Assembly: GCA_016710015.1 (NCBI GenBank)
Contig: JADJLR010000004.1
Span: 248,001-312,000 of the forward strand
Direction of reading: 5' to 3'
DNA length: 64,000 bases
Source of the DNA: Flavobacteriales bacterium
GTDB lineage: Bacteria > Bacteroidota > Bacteroidia > Flavobacteriales_F > PHOS-HE28
Shown: piece by piece, positions 16,735-26,000 of the stretch
Layout of the letters: each line of letters begins with the position of its first letter
Position numbering within the stretch: position 1 is the stretch's first letter
Position numbers and translations under genes: made by a program
Notes under the pieces: model-generated
Told to the model about the DNA's origin: nothing
Databases searched by the model: none
What the model saw: the letters and a program-made list of their open reading frames with translations, nothing else

Positions 16735-19056
16735 TCAATGTCGCCGAATGTGCCAAGCAAGGCCGCCGATGCCGATGAGCAATGCGGCCAGCAGCCATTC
16801 CCAAGCCCAACGATCATTCTTTTCAACGGGGTCCGGATCCCCGAGCACCTGCCAACCCGCCCAGTGGATGGGCATTTGTTCCTCTGGGGTTCGGCATTGG
16901 CTGAGATAGGCCAATTTAGCTCGTTGTAGAGCCACGTCATTTGGAAGGCCATTGGCCAGTTCGTCGCGGAACAGACCGATCAACTGGATAGAGGAAGCCT
17001 CGTCGGCCAGATATTGGGAACTGACCACGTTCCGGGCACCGGCCATGAGAAAGGCGCGGGAAAACGAGATGGCGCTTCCGTTCCTGTCCGCGTCGAAGAC
17101 ACCGCTCTTGCAAGCAAGGTGTACCACGAGGTCGGCGTGCAGATCCAACCCCAGCAGATCGCTCGGCACGATCCAAGACCCAGTGGTGTCCGTGCTGAAA
17201 TAGTGGCGGGGCTGATGATCCTGATGGTAACCGCCAGCACAATGACCTGCGAGGTATATCTCCTTGGCGAATGTGAGATCACGGCCCAGATCGTTCTGCA
17301 CAATTGAGGAGTCGAACGTGGCGTGGGTGGCCCATTGCCGCATGGCGCTGCGCATGCGTTTCAGGTCGGTGAGCTGGCCGTTTCCTGGGGTGGGGGCGAT
17401 GTACAGTGCTTGACCTTTGGTGGGCCCGGTGGCTTCTTCCGGCGGAATTAACAGTAGCGGGTAACTGAAGGCATGCCGTTGCACCAGTGGCCCGCACGCT
17501 CGGATATCCTTTGCGGCCGTGTCTGCGAGCAAGGCGTCCAAGGAAACAAAGGCCATGTCCCCACTCGGGAACACGCGCAATCGGGCGGTACTGCCCAGTA
17601 TAGGTTCCACCGGGCGGTAGATGGCGTTATAGAGCGCGTGGTAAACAAAGCGATAAGAGGCTGGATCCTTGTCTTCCATCTGGCTTCTGTTCCGTAATGA
17701 GAAGCCGGGTACACATGAGCGCAGCGCCACTGCGGAGGGTGTCACGACCAACACGAACACGCTCTCCTTGATTCCACCAAGCGAACTGTGGGCACAGATC
17801 AGCACGGCCTCGTCCGGTGCGAGGCGCTTTCGAAGGACTTGTAGCATATTGGCTGGCGGGTCGGCGAGGATGCGGCCTTCGTTACCCCGGATGGTCTGGG
17901 AGGTGTTCCAAGTATCACGCCGGATCTTCTCGGTGGCCCACAGCGCCTGCTCGATGTAAGAGGTATCTCCCGTTAGTTCCCATAGCTGCGTACAGGTTGC
18001 CATAATGGTGGCGAACGGTGACAACCAATAGGTATCATCGAAGAACAATCCACCTGCAGTTGCTCTGCCCGCCTTATACGCGGTAAAATGCTGCTGGGAG
18101 GCCGTCAGCTTGCCGAGGAACGTCTGGAGAATTGGAATGTCGTTGCACCAAGGAGCCTGATCGTATATGAAGGATCGGTACCGGAGACAACTGAACCAAG
18201 CGGTGGCCAGGTCATCGCTCCACTCGGTCACGCTCTTCGTGCCGATCAGTGCCTCAGTTCGCTTCAGCCACCAAAGCGCACTGTCCGGTTGGTGGAGATA
18301 GACATAGTATAGACCGCGTAGATTCTGCAAGGTGCATCGGTCCACCAACTGCTTCGGATAGTGCTCATCCAGTATGCGGAGCGTAGTGAGTTGGTGGTGG
18401 TTACACAGCGGGACATACGGCTCCGGATCGTACAATCCCGACATGACGCGGTCCAGGGCTGCGTTGGAAATGGCTTTGTGCAGGCTGGCGTGCCAATACT
18501 GGATCACGTCCGGCTGTTGGGCCAGCAAGGTCTGTGCGGTATCGAAGAGGGCGAAGAGGACATCAGTGCCTTGGTGGATGTTGCGGTGCGTGGTACCCAG
18601 TGCTTGGTAGATCTGATAGGCATGTTTCCATGTAGCACGGTCGGGAGCGCGGCGGTAACGCGCCAAGGCCGCTTCGCCCCGAATGAGAGCTTGGTCCGGC
18701 TTGACGAAGAAGTTGGCGTAGCGGCATCGGTTCACCTCCACCCGTGCCCACCGTTGTTCGTCGTTGCCGACGATGAGGGCGGCGGCACTGTCATTCCAAG
18801 CCGCAAAGTATTCCATGCTATAGCGCTGGTAGTAGCACTCGGCCATCAGCATGCACGCCTCGAAATGCACATCGATGGAAGCGCCGGGTGCGCGGTGGAG
18901 ACCTTGGAGCTCCACAATCACACTGTCGGCATCGCCCTTGGTAAAGGCGAGTTCCAGCCGGGAGATGATCGGCTCCTGAGCGATGACCGGAAACAAGAGG
19001 CAGCAGAACAGTGCTACTGGCAACCTGCTGAGAATGGCCGCGGTATTACGGGTCAT
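16735..19056 (-). CDS. TPR-CHAT domain protein (caspase-like protease), inner-membrane anchored
   Basis: A 773-residue protein with a signal sequence (about residues 5-27), a helical TPR-like region (about 35-430), and a C-terminal CHAT domain. The predicted catalytic dyad is His605 in LAGHCAGG and Cys649 in VVHLACKSGVFD, 44 residues apart as in caspase-like peptidases; FSRAFLMAGARNVVSSQYLA is the usual CHAT strand-helix that follows. The extreme C-terminus has one membrane helix (WLLAALLIGIGGLAW) and a basic tail HIRRH, which places the CHAT domain in the periplasm. The ATG at 19056 overlaps the anti-sigma stop by 4 nt; a GTG 9 nt upstream is possible. It ends the coupled sigma, anti-sigma, CHAT series. 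Confidence 0.85.
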   Translation of the reverse strand: MTRNTAAILSRLPVALFCCLLFPVIAQEPIISRLELAFTKGDADSVIVELQGLHRAPGASIDVHFEACMLMAECYYQRYSMEYFAAWNDSAAALIVGNDEQRWARVEVNRCRYANFFVKPDQALIRGEAALARYRRAPDRATWKHAYQIYQALGTTHRNIHQGTDVLFALFDTAQTLLAQQPDVIQYWHASLHKAISNAALDRVMSGLYDPEPYVPLCNHHQLTTLRILDEHYPKQLVDRCTLQNLRGLYYVYLHQPDSALWWLKRTEALIGTKSVTEWSDDLATAWFSCLRYRSFIYDQAPWCNDIPILQTFLGKLTASQQHFTAYKAGRATAGGLFFDDTYWLSPFATIMATCTQLWELTGDTSYIEQALWATEKIRRDTWNTSQTIRGNEGRILADPPANMLQVLRKRLAPDEAVLICAHSSLGGIKESVFVLVVTPSAVALRSCVPGFSLRNRSQMEDKDPASYRFVYHALYNAIYRPVEPILGSTARLRVFPSGDMAFVSLDALLADTAAKDIRACGPLVQRHAFSYPLLLIPPEEATGPTKGQALYIAPTPGNGQLTDLKRMRSAMRQWATHATFDSSIVQNDLGRDLTFAKEIYLAGHCAGGYHQDHQPRHYFSTDTTGSWIVPSDLLGLDLHADLVVHLACKSGVFDADRNGSAISFSRAFLMAGARNVVSSQYLADEASSIQLIGLFRDELANGLPNDVALQRAKLAYLSQCRTPEEQMPIHWAGWQVLGDPDPVEKNDRWAWEWLLAALLIGIGGLAWHIRRH

Positions 19057-19766
19057 GGTCTCCACCCCGTCCCCTTTGCGATGGCTTCCAAACGATCGCG
19101 GTATGGATGGTCCTTCATGGCGATCTGTTCGTTCCAGATCCGTTGCGCCATGGGTGCGTTATTTGTGCGCATAGCGTAAAGCATCATATGGTATAGGGCT
19201 TTGTTCCGTAACGGGGAGTTCGGTCTTTGGGCAACGGCTTCGAAAGCAAATGTTGCGTCCTTGCCCAACTCCGCTTGTGCAAGGCCGGTGAAAAAGAGCG
19301 TGGTATCCGTAGGAGGTAACTGAGCCAGCCGTTCGATCGTGGTAATGTGGTCCCCCATGCCATAAGCCTGCATGGCTTCATCCATGACCACTTGCGGCTT
19401 GCTGGCTCCGGACATGAACACGGGCAGCGGGGATTCTTGCACGGCATAGCGTTCCGCCAGCGCGGGAAGGGATGACTTCGTTTGAAGCAAGTACCACGCG
19501 CCTCCGCTCAAGAGCAGCACAACGGCGGCCGCAGCGGCCCAATGCCAAGTGCGCAAGCGCACCACGTTGCCTTTCAGCGCCGTACGCTCATGTTCTTCCA
19601 TGAACACATCGAACAACGCCTTCCGTGTGACGCGGTACGCATGAAGTTCATCCACTAATGCGCTGTCCGATCCAAGCCGCTCCTCGAACACATGGCGCTC
19701 GGCATCGCTCATGTGGCCTTCCACATACGCTTCGTTCCGCTCAATATCCTGATCTTCAGAGCACAT
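19053..19766 (-). CDS. Membrane anti-sigma factor-like protein
   Basis: A 237-residue single-pass protein. The cytosolic part (1-73) has the helical pattern of anti-sigma domains (YVEGHMSDAERHVFEERLGS) but lacks the Cys/His zinc site. One membrane helix covers about residues 75-95 (WAAAAAVVLLLSGGAWYLL). The periplasmic part (about 96-237) looks helical and TPR-like (YGMGDHITTIERLAQL; LFFTGLAQAELGKDATFAF). Its start overlaps the sigma gene by 11 nt and its stop overlaps the CHAT start by 4 nt. By family logic it would hold the sigma factor at the membrane until a periplasmic signal releases it. Confidence 0.78.
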   Translation of the reverse strand: MCSEDQDIERNEAYVEGHMSDAERHVFEERLGSDSALVDELHAYRVTRKALFDVFMEEHERTALKGNVVRLRTWHWAAAAAVVLLLSGGAWYLLQTKSSLPALAERYAVQESPLPVFMSGASKPQVVMDEAMQAYGMGDHITTIERLAQLPPTDTTLFFTGLAQAELGKDATFAFEAVAQRPNSPLRNKALYHMMLYAMRTNNAPMAQRIWNEQIAMKDHPYRDRLEAIAKGTGWRP

Positions 19767-20301
19767 GGAAAGAGAACAAGATCACACAACTCCGCACAAT
19801 CAACATGGACAGTTTCTTGAGGCCTTCGTACTTCATCTTCTTCGCCACGTCCGCATTATTGTAGCCCATGATCGTGGCGACCTCCTGCATGGACCGCTCC
19901 TCGAAATAGTATAGACGGAGTACTTCGCGCTGGCGTTCGGTCAATCGGGCGAGCCCTTCGCGTATCAGGGCACGGTTGTGTTCTGATTCGAACATGGCAT
20001 CCACTTCCGGTTGCTCCGCTAACGCATTTGAATTGATCGCTTTCAATGAATTGGTCAAATTGGACTTTCGAGAGCGTAAGAATTTCAAGCTCTGGTTGCG
20101 TCCCACGGCATACAGAAAGGTGGATGGCTCACAATCGATATCGAGACCATGAACTTTTCCATTGCGGATCGCAAGGGCGGTCACCGACTCCTGATAGATG
20201 TCCTCGGCATCGGCCTTGGAGATACCAAATCGATCTTGCACCCAACGCAAGAATGGTTTGCGATGTCGCCGATAGAGGGTTAGGATGTCTGGAATGCTCA
20301 T
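19756..20301 (-). CDS. RNA polymerase sigma-70 family factor (ECF type)
   Basis: A 181-residue ECF sigma factor. Region 2 lies at about residues 10-80 (FGISKADAEDIYQESVTALA), and region 4 has the helix-turn-helix LTERQREVLRLYYFEERSMQ followed by EVATIMGYNNADVAKKMKYE. The C-terminal tail is unusually hydrophobic (IVRSCVILFSFHVL) and overlaps the anti-sigma start. The ATG at 20301 overlaps the stop of the flippase gene by 4 nt, so expression is probably coupled to the upstream envelope gene as well as to the downstream anti-sigma and CHAT genes. Confidence 0.9.
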   Translation of the reverse strand: MSIPDILTLYRRHRKPFLRWVQDRFGISKADAEDIYQESVTALAIRNGKVHGLDIDCEPSTFLYAVGRNQSLKFLRSRKSNLTNSLKAINSNALAEQPEVDAMFESEHNRALIREGLARLTERQREVLRLYYFEERSMQEVATIMGYNNADVAKKMKYEGLKKLSMLIVRSCVILFSFHVL

Positions 20302-21788
20302 TGAGCAATGTTCGAAAATGAATGCCGCTCCAACTTCCAAGCGACCAGCAGGAAGCCGACCATGGCTCCCGCACGGATCCCGTACCCGATGACCTCATCG
20401 AAATGGACCTGATCCGCACCCCACCAAAGCATGACGCCACCGGCCATGTACAGCAGCACACGGCTCACGTTGTACGGAATGGGATAGTGCTTCTGCCCCC
20501 ACGCGTAGCTGATCACGGCCATGCCCGCGTAGCACGCCAGCGTGGCCCAAGCGCTGCCCATGTAGCCGAGCACGGGGATCAACGCGAAGTTGAAGGCGAT
20601 GGTGATGGCCGCACCGATGATGGCGATAGTGCCTCCGACACGCGTGCGGTCGGTGAGCTTGTACCACACGCTCTGGTTGTAGTAGATGCCGAGGAAGACG
20701 TTCGCCAGCATGAGGATCGGCACCACGCGCAGGCCTTCGTGATAGGCCGGGTTCGGGATGAACCACTTGAAGAGGTCGAGGAAGAGCATCACCACCAGGA
20801 AGGCCACCATGCACACGGCCACGAAGAGGTTCATGATGCGGGCGAAGGTCTCGCCGCTGTTCTTCTCTTTCGCGTGGCTGAAGAAGAAGGGCTCGGCACC
20901 CATGCGAAAGGCCTGGATGAAGAGCGTGATCAGTACCGCCAACTTGTAGCACGCGCCATAGATCCCGATCTGCGCGTCGGCGATGCCTTCGGGCAGTAGG
21001 TACTTCAGAATGATCCGGTCGGCGGTCTCGTTCACCATACCTGCCAAACCGGCGACCATCAGCGGTGCGCCGAAAGCCAACATCGTGCGCAACAGCGGCT
21101 TGCTGAAGGCCCTGAACGGCGGCCACTCCGGCAGGAGCATCACCAGCTTCACGCCGGTGCTGATCAGGTTGATCAGGAACACATAGCCCACCCCGAAGGA
21201 CGGGTCGTACACGGCATCGATCAACGCATTGCTCTCGCCCGCGTCGAACTTCTTCATACAGTACAGGAAGATGAATAGGTTGCCGGCCACGTTCACCACC
21301 ACGCTCAGGATATTGATCGCCGCGAAACGCCATGCTCGTCCCTGTTGACGTAGTCGCGCCATGGGAATGGTGGTGAGCGCATCGATCCCGATGATGAGCA
21401 CCAGCATCAGGACGGAAACGCTGTGCGCTGGGAAACCGATGCCATTGGCGATGCTGCCTGAGAAGCCTGTGCCCAGCACCATGAAGGCCAACGAGGAAAA
21501 GAGGAGAGCGTAGGATGCGGTGGTGAACACCGACCCCTTTTCGCCTTCCGCCAACGCAGCGTTGTCCTTGTTCGTGAAGCGGAAGAAGGTGGTCTCCATG
21601 CCGAAAGTGAGCACCACGTTCAGGAAGGCCGTCCATGCATACAGCGAGGTGATCACACCGAACTCGGCCGGCTCGAACACGCCTTTGCTGGTGTGCAAAG
21701 GCACCAACAGGTAGTTCAAGAAGCGCGCGCCGATGCTGCTTAGCCCGTAGATGGCCGTTTGGCCGGCGAGATTGCGGAGGGTGCTCAA
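20298..21788 (-). CDS. Polysaccharide (Wzx/MATE-type) flippase
   Basis: A 496-residue polytopic membrane protein with a dozen or more hydrophobic helices, starting MSTLRNLAGQTAIYGLSSIG and continuing ARFLNYLLVPLHT. The N-terminal pattern and the LFMETTFFRF-like segment (GMETTFFRFTNKDN) fit the oligosaccharide flippase family that moves lipid-linked glycans across the inner membrane. From recollection, in related Bacteroidota this gene often sits directly before dut and the nucleotidyltransferase; here about 8 kb of accessory genes separate them. It lies 18 nt downstream of a small lipoprotein gene and overlaps the sigma gene by 4 nt. Confidence 0.88.
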   Translation of the reverse strand: MSTLRNLAGQTAIYGLSSIGARFLNYLLVPLHTSKGVFEPAEFGVITSLYAWTAFLNVVLTFGMETTFFRFTNKDNAALAEGEKGSVFTTASYALLFSSLAFMVLGTGFSGSIANGIGFPAHSVSVLMLVLIIGIDALTTIPMARLRQQGRAWRFAAINILSVVVNVAGNLFIFLYCMKKFDAGESNALIDAVYDPSFGVGYVFLINLISTGVKLVMLLPEWPPFRAFSKPLLRTMLAFGAPLMVAGLAGMVNETADRIILKYLLPEGIADAQIGIYGACYKLAVLITLFIQAFRMGAEPFFFSHAKEKNSGETFARIMNLFVAVCMVAFLVVMLFLDLFKWFIPNPAYHEGLRVVPILMLANVFLGIYYNQSVWYKLTDRTRVGGTIAIIGAAITIAFNFALIPVLGYMGSAWATLACYAGMAVISYAWGQKHYPIPYNVSRVLLYMAGGVMLWWGADQVHFDEVIGYGIRAGAMVGFLLVAWKLERHSFSNIAQ

Positions 21789-21806
21789 TGGAACGCTTGC
21801 GAATGA

Positions 21807-22178
21807 CTAATTCTTTACTCTCTCAAATTGAAGACGGGTGTTTTCTCGAGCGATGATGATAAGATCGGATTCGAAGAAGTCAAGTTTCCATCTCACCCAT
21901 CCTACCTCGGGAGATTGGTAGACTTCAATGAGAGAATCACCTTCGACATAATAGCGCCCATGTACAACTGTGCTTTTACCCTTATGCTCGGATGCCCAGA
22001 TGCATCGGCCGTCAGGATAGAACTGCTTGATCTGTTCATTCGCTCCCGAGCCACTTGTCTTTTTCCATTTACCCTCAATGCGATCTGAGTTGGTCTGACA
22101 CGCGTTTATGACTGGTAGGGTCAAAAGGAAAAAGTAGACGGCAACGTTCCGTATCATTCGTTTCAACTGATACTCCAT
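21807..22178 (-). CDS. Small hypothetical lipoprotein
   Basis: A 123-residue protein with a hydrophobic leader ending PVINACQTN (a lipobox-like Cys). The mature part is beta-rich: RIEGKWKKTSGSGANEQIKQ, YPDGRCIWASEHKGK and GRYYVEGDSLIEVY form a pattern seen in small lipocalin-like lipoproteins. An ATG at 22157 is an alternative start. It sits between the enoyl-CoA hydratase (12 nt upstream) and the flippase (18 nt downstream) on the same strand. The function is unknown. Confidence 0.65.
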   Translation of the reverse strand: MEYQLKRMIRNVAVYFFLLTLPVINACQTNSDRIEGKWKKTSGSGANEQIKQFYPDGRCIWASEHKGKSTVVHGRYYVEGDSLIEVYQSPEVGWVRWKLDFFESDLIIIARENTRLQFERVKN

Positions 22179-22190
22179 TGATTCAGGGCA

Positions 22191-22979
22191 TCACGACCCG
22201 GTAAAGTCCGCCTTCCGCTTCTCCATGAACGCCATCGTCCCCTCTTTGAAGTCCGCAGTACCGAAGCACTTGCCGAACTCCTCGATCTCGCGTTGCATGC
22301 CGTTGGTACCTGGCTCGTAGCCCGCGTTCACCGCGCGGATGGCGGCACCCAGTGCAGTAGGGCTGTTGCGGGCGATCTTTCCGGCAAGTTCCAACGTGGT
22401 GCTCAGCAGTTGTTCCGCTGGTACAACGTGGTTCACGAGTCCCCATTGCAGCGCTTCCGTTGCGGGGATCATACCGGTGCTACCGAGCAGGATCATTTCC
22501 ATGGCCTTGCCCTTGCCAACCAGTTGTGCCAAACGTTGCGTACCGCCATAGCCGGGGATCACGCCCAAGCCAACTTCCGGAAGACCCAACTTGGCCGTTT
22601 CGCTCGCCACACGGAAGTGGCAGCTCATGGCGAGTTCCAACCCGCCGCCCAAGGCGAAACCGTTCACCGCAGCGATCACTGGCTTGTTCAAGCGTTCCAC
22701 ATGCGTGAAAAGCTTCTTGTGCCCATCGGCGCTCAAAGCCTTTCCCTCTTCCACGCTGAAGTGCGCGAATTCCTTGATGTCTGCACCCGCCACGAAGGCT
22801 TTGATGCCGCTCCCGGTGATAATGATGACCCGGACGTTCTTATCAGCTTCGGCTTCGGTGAGCGCGCCGTCCAGCTCATTGATCGTATCCCTGTTCAGCG
22901 CATTGAGCTGGTCAGGGCGGTTGATGGTGATGACGCGGATGGCACCATCGTCGGCTACGAGGAGGTTGGTGTAGGACAT
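22191..22979 (-). CDS. Enoyl-CoA hydratase/isomerase family protein
   Basis: A 262-residue crotonase-fold enzyme. The oxyanion-hole segments AFVAGADIKEF and NGFALGGGLELAMSCH are present, as are both expected catalytic glutamates: Glu115 in GGGLELA and Glu135 in LGLPEVGLG, 20 residues apart as in mitochondrial enoyl-CoA hydratase (144/164). It probably hydrates 2-enoyl-CoA in fatty-acid or related acyl-CoA degradation. It follows the histidine kinase gene by 76 nt on the same strand; nothing suggests a functional link. Confidence 0.92.
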   Translation of the reverse strand: MSYTNLLVADDGAIRVITINRPDQLNALNRDTINELDGALTEAEADKNVRVIIITGSGIKAFVAGADIKEFAHFSVEEGKALSADGHKKLFTHVERLNKPVIAAVNGFALGGGLELAMSCHFRVASETAKLGLPEVGLGVIPGYGGTQRLAQLVGKGKAMEMILLGSTGMIPATEALQWGLVNHVVPAEQLLSTTLELAGKIARNSPTALGAAIRAVNAGYEPGTNGMQREIEEFGKCFGTADFKEGTMAFMEKRKADFTGS

Positions 22980-23055
22980 ATTCTCAGGGGTCTGTGTGAT
23001 CCTGGGTCACATAAGGCTGGACCTAGGGCCGGAATGACAGCTGCAAATGTATCCT

Positions 23056-26000
23056 CTAAGATCGCAGGGGTAGCGCGATGAAGAAGGTGGTGCCTTCCCT
23101 CTCTGTCGTTTCGAACCACACCCTTCCACCAGCATTCTCCACGATGCGTTTCACCATGGCCAAGCCCAGACCCATGCCACTGCTTTTGGTGGTGAAGCTG
23201 GGTGTGAAGATGCGCTCGCGTGACTCTTCCGTAATGCCGGACCCATTGTCGCGCACTTGAACGACGGCTTCTGCGTCCGATGCGATCAGCACCACATCGA
23301 TCCGTCCTTCCCGATCCTGCGGAATGGCTTGCACCGCATTCTTCAGCAGGTTGTTGAATACACGCAGCAGGTGTTCGCGGTCCACGTACACCTGCAGTCC
23401 TTCGTGCTCGTGCAATTCGGACGCGATCCCTGGCGTAGCGTGGAAAACATCCACGGCGGCACGAGCGATGTGGCCGAGGTCCAGCACTTCGGGCTTCGCG
23501 ATCGGCATTTGTGCGAATTGCGAAAAGGCAGTGGCCACGCCATTCAGTGCATCGATCTGCTGCACCATGCTTCTGCTGAACCGGTCCAGTCGCTCGCGTG
23601 CGTCGGGAGCTTGTGGATCCCACGCATGCTGGAAGTGTTCAATGCCGAGCTTCATCGGTGTAAGTGGGTTCTTGATCTCGTGTGCCACCTGCCGTGCCAT
23701 TTCGCGCCATGCACTTTCGCGTTCGCTGCGCGCCAGTCGTTCAGCACTTTCGCGGAGTTCTTCCACCTTGCGGTTGTACACTTCCACCAATTGCCCCACC
23801 TCATCTTTCCCCATGTAGGCCAGCGTGCGGTTGCTTCCTTGCAAGGCCACGTTGGCCATGGATCTCTTCAGGAGGTCCAATGGGCGTGTGGTCCAGTTGC
23901 TGATGAAGAGGGCCACTAGAATACTCAGGGCGAAAAGGAGTACGAACAGATTCACCACGGCCACCAACACCCCGGATCGCTCTTGTTCTTGTTGGCGTTG
24001 GTCGGCGAACGAAGGCAAGGAGAGGTAGCCGAGCACAAGTCCCTTGCGATCAAGCAGAGGTAGGTAGGCGCTTTGGTAGTTGGCTGAACCAATGGACTCC
24101 TGATGCACGAAGTCGCTCCGTTGATCCACGACCATGCGGGCATAAGCCACGGCATCCATTCGCGGACCGAGGAGTCCAGCAGAAAAGACCTGTGGTCGGG
24201 AGGATGCCAACATGTGGCCGGACAGGTCATAGAGCGTGATGTCCGAGAAGAGTACATTACTCAACTGACCAAGAACGTGATCCAGATACCGCGAGCGCGT
24301 CTGGTCCAATGGTGGCTGTCCATCCAGTTTCTGCTGAAGCTCCATATGCGCGGAGCGCGCCTTTTCCAGGATGTTGGCTTCGGCGCGTTCGGTGTACTGG
24401 CGGGTCAGGAGGTGTTGCGTACCGAATCCGAAGAAGAGCAGGCTGATCACGGCGAAAAGCACGAGGGCAGCGCGCACCTTCGCTGTAATGCCCAGCGCGG
24501 GGATCCCCTTGTGCCGAAGGAGGGCGCGAACGAACATCCCGAAGCCAAGTAGCAAAGAGAACAGGGCGAATAGATAGCTGAAAGTCGTCGCGCGGTCCAC
24601 CAGCCCTGGCAGTGGGGTGCCCAGCGTGATCAAGGACCCATTTCCGGAACCCTTCGCGAAATATTGTCGGCCATTTTCCCGGTACCACAAGGACCCGTCC
24701 GGACCAAGGGTTCGGTTCCAGTACAATGGAACCCCTCGGGTGTTGGCATGTTCGGCCAAAACGCCATTCTCGTAGCGGGCCACGGCATACCGATCCGCAC
24801 GGTGTAGCACGGGTTCCTCCCCAGCGATCAGTAACTCCGGAAAGCCCAGACTTTGGGCGGCAGAACGCGGATGCAATTCGATGAACAATTGAACAGGAGT
24901 GGCGGTCTCGTATGGCATCACCACAAGCCGGGCATGGTAAAAGGAACCCTCGCTACCGGCCTGTTCGAAGAAGAGGTCGGGCATATCGGCCAGCGCGGTG
25001 TGGTCGGTGAACTCGGAGCCAGAACGATCGATGCTGCGGGGTGTGCTCCCGTCCGAAGCGCATTGGAGTCTTCCCTCAGCATCGAACGCGAATACCCGCA
25101 CATCGTATCGTTCCCAAAAGCCACCAAAGAAGATCTGGCGGACCGCAGCATCCAACTCGCCGGCGGAGCAAGGTTTCGCGCCCGTGATCAACTCATGAAT
25201 GGTGCGATCCGTGCGAAGGGACGGAGCCACTTCACGAAATAGCAACTCCACAACGGGGTCTTCGCGAACACTCAATCGCTCTGCTAGCACGGCCCGTTCT
25301 CGGTGCTCCCTATCCCGGGTGTATTTGGTGAGCACATGTGTGGCCACCACCGAGAGGCAACCCAGGCCCACTACGGCATGGATGAATCGGTGGTGGCCCC
25401 GATCGGCTTGGTACAACAGCGCCAGCAGCGGTATCGGCCACAGGAACAGGACCGTATCCAGGATCCCGAAGAGGTGGTGTACAAGGATCGATCCGGCGAT
25501 CGCGACCGATCCGGTGATGAGCGTACCTCGTCGATGGGACGATCGACCGAAGGCGTGGATCACGGTGTCAGCGAGGAGAAGCCATGCCGCGAACAACATG
25601 GCAATACTCATCACGGCCGCTGCACTTGCGCCGTTGAGGCTTTGTACATGGTACAGGTCCAGATCCACGCTGCTGTCATTCACCAAGCCGATGATGGTAT
25701 CAGTGACCCACGCGGCACTAGCGAGGAGTACACACCACTGCACGAATACCCACAAAAAGGAAGAGGTCTTGTGTGCGCTATGTCGGAGTGCGCGGCGAAG
25801 GAATAGGGTGGAAAGCACCAACAAGGCCGCATTCACCAACAGGTCTCCTAGGGATGGGAGGGCGAATGAGGCGGCGTAGGTGGCCGGGTCGAATATCGCG
25901 AGTCGGTCGAAAGGAGCTGAGGGTACCAACAGCAGCACCGACCACCTCAAGACGAACAGGGCACCAACGAAGCAAAGGACCCCTGCGAGCGGAGAGCGCT

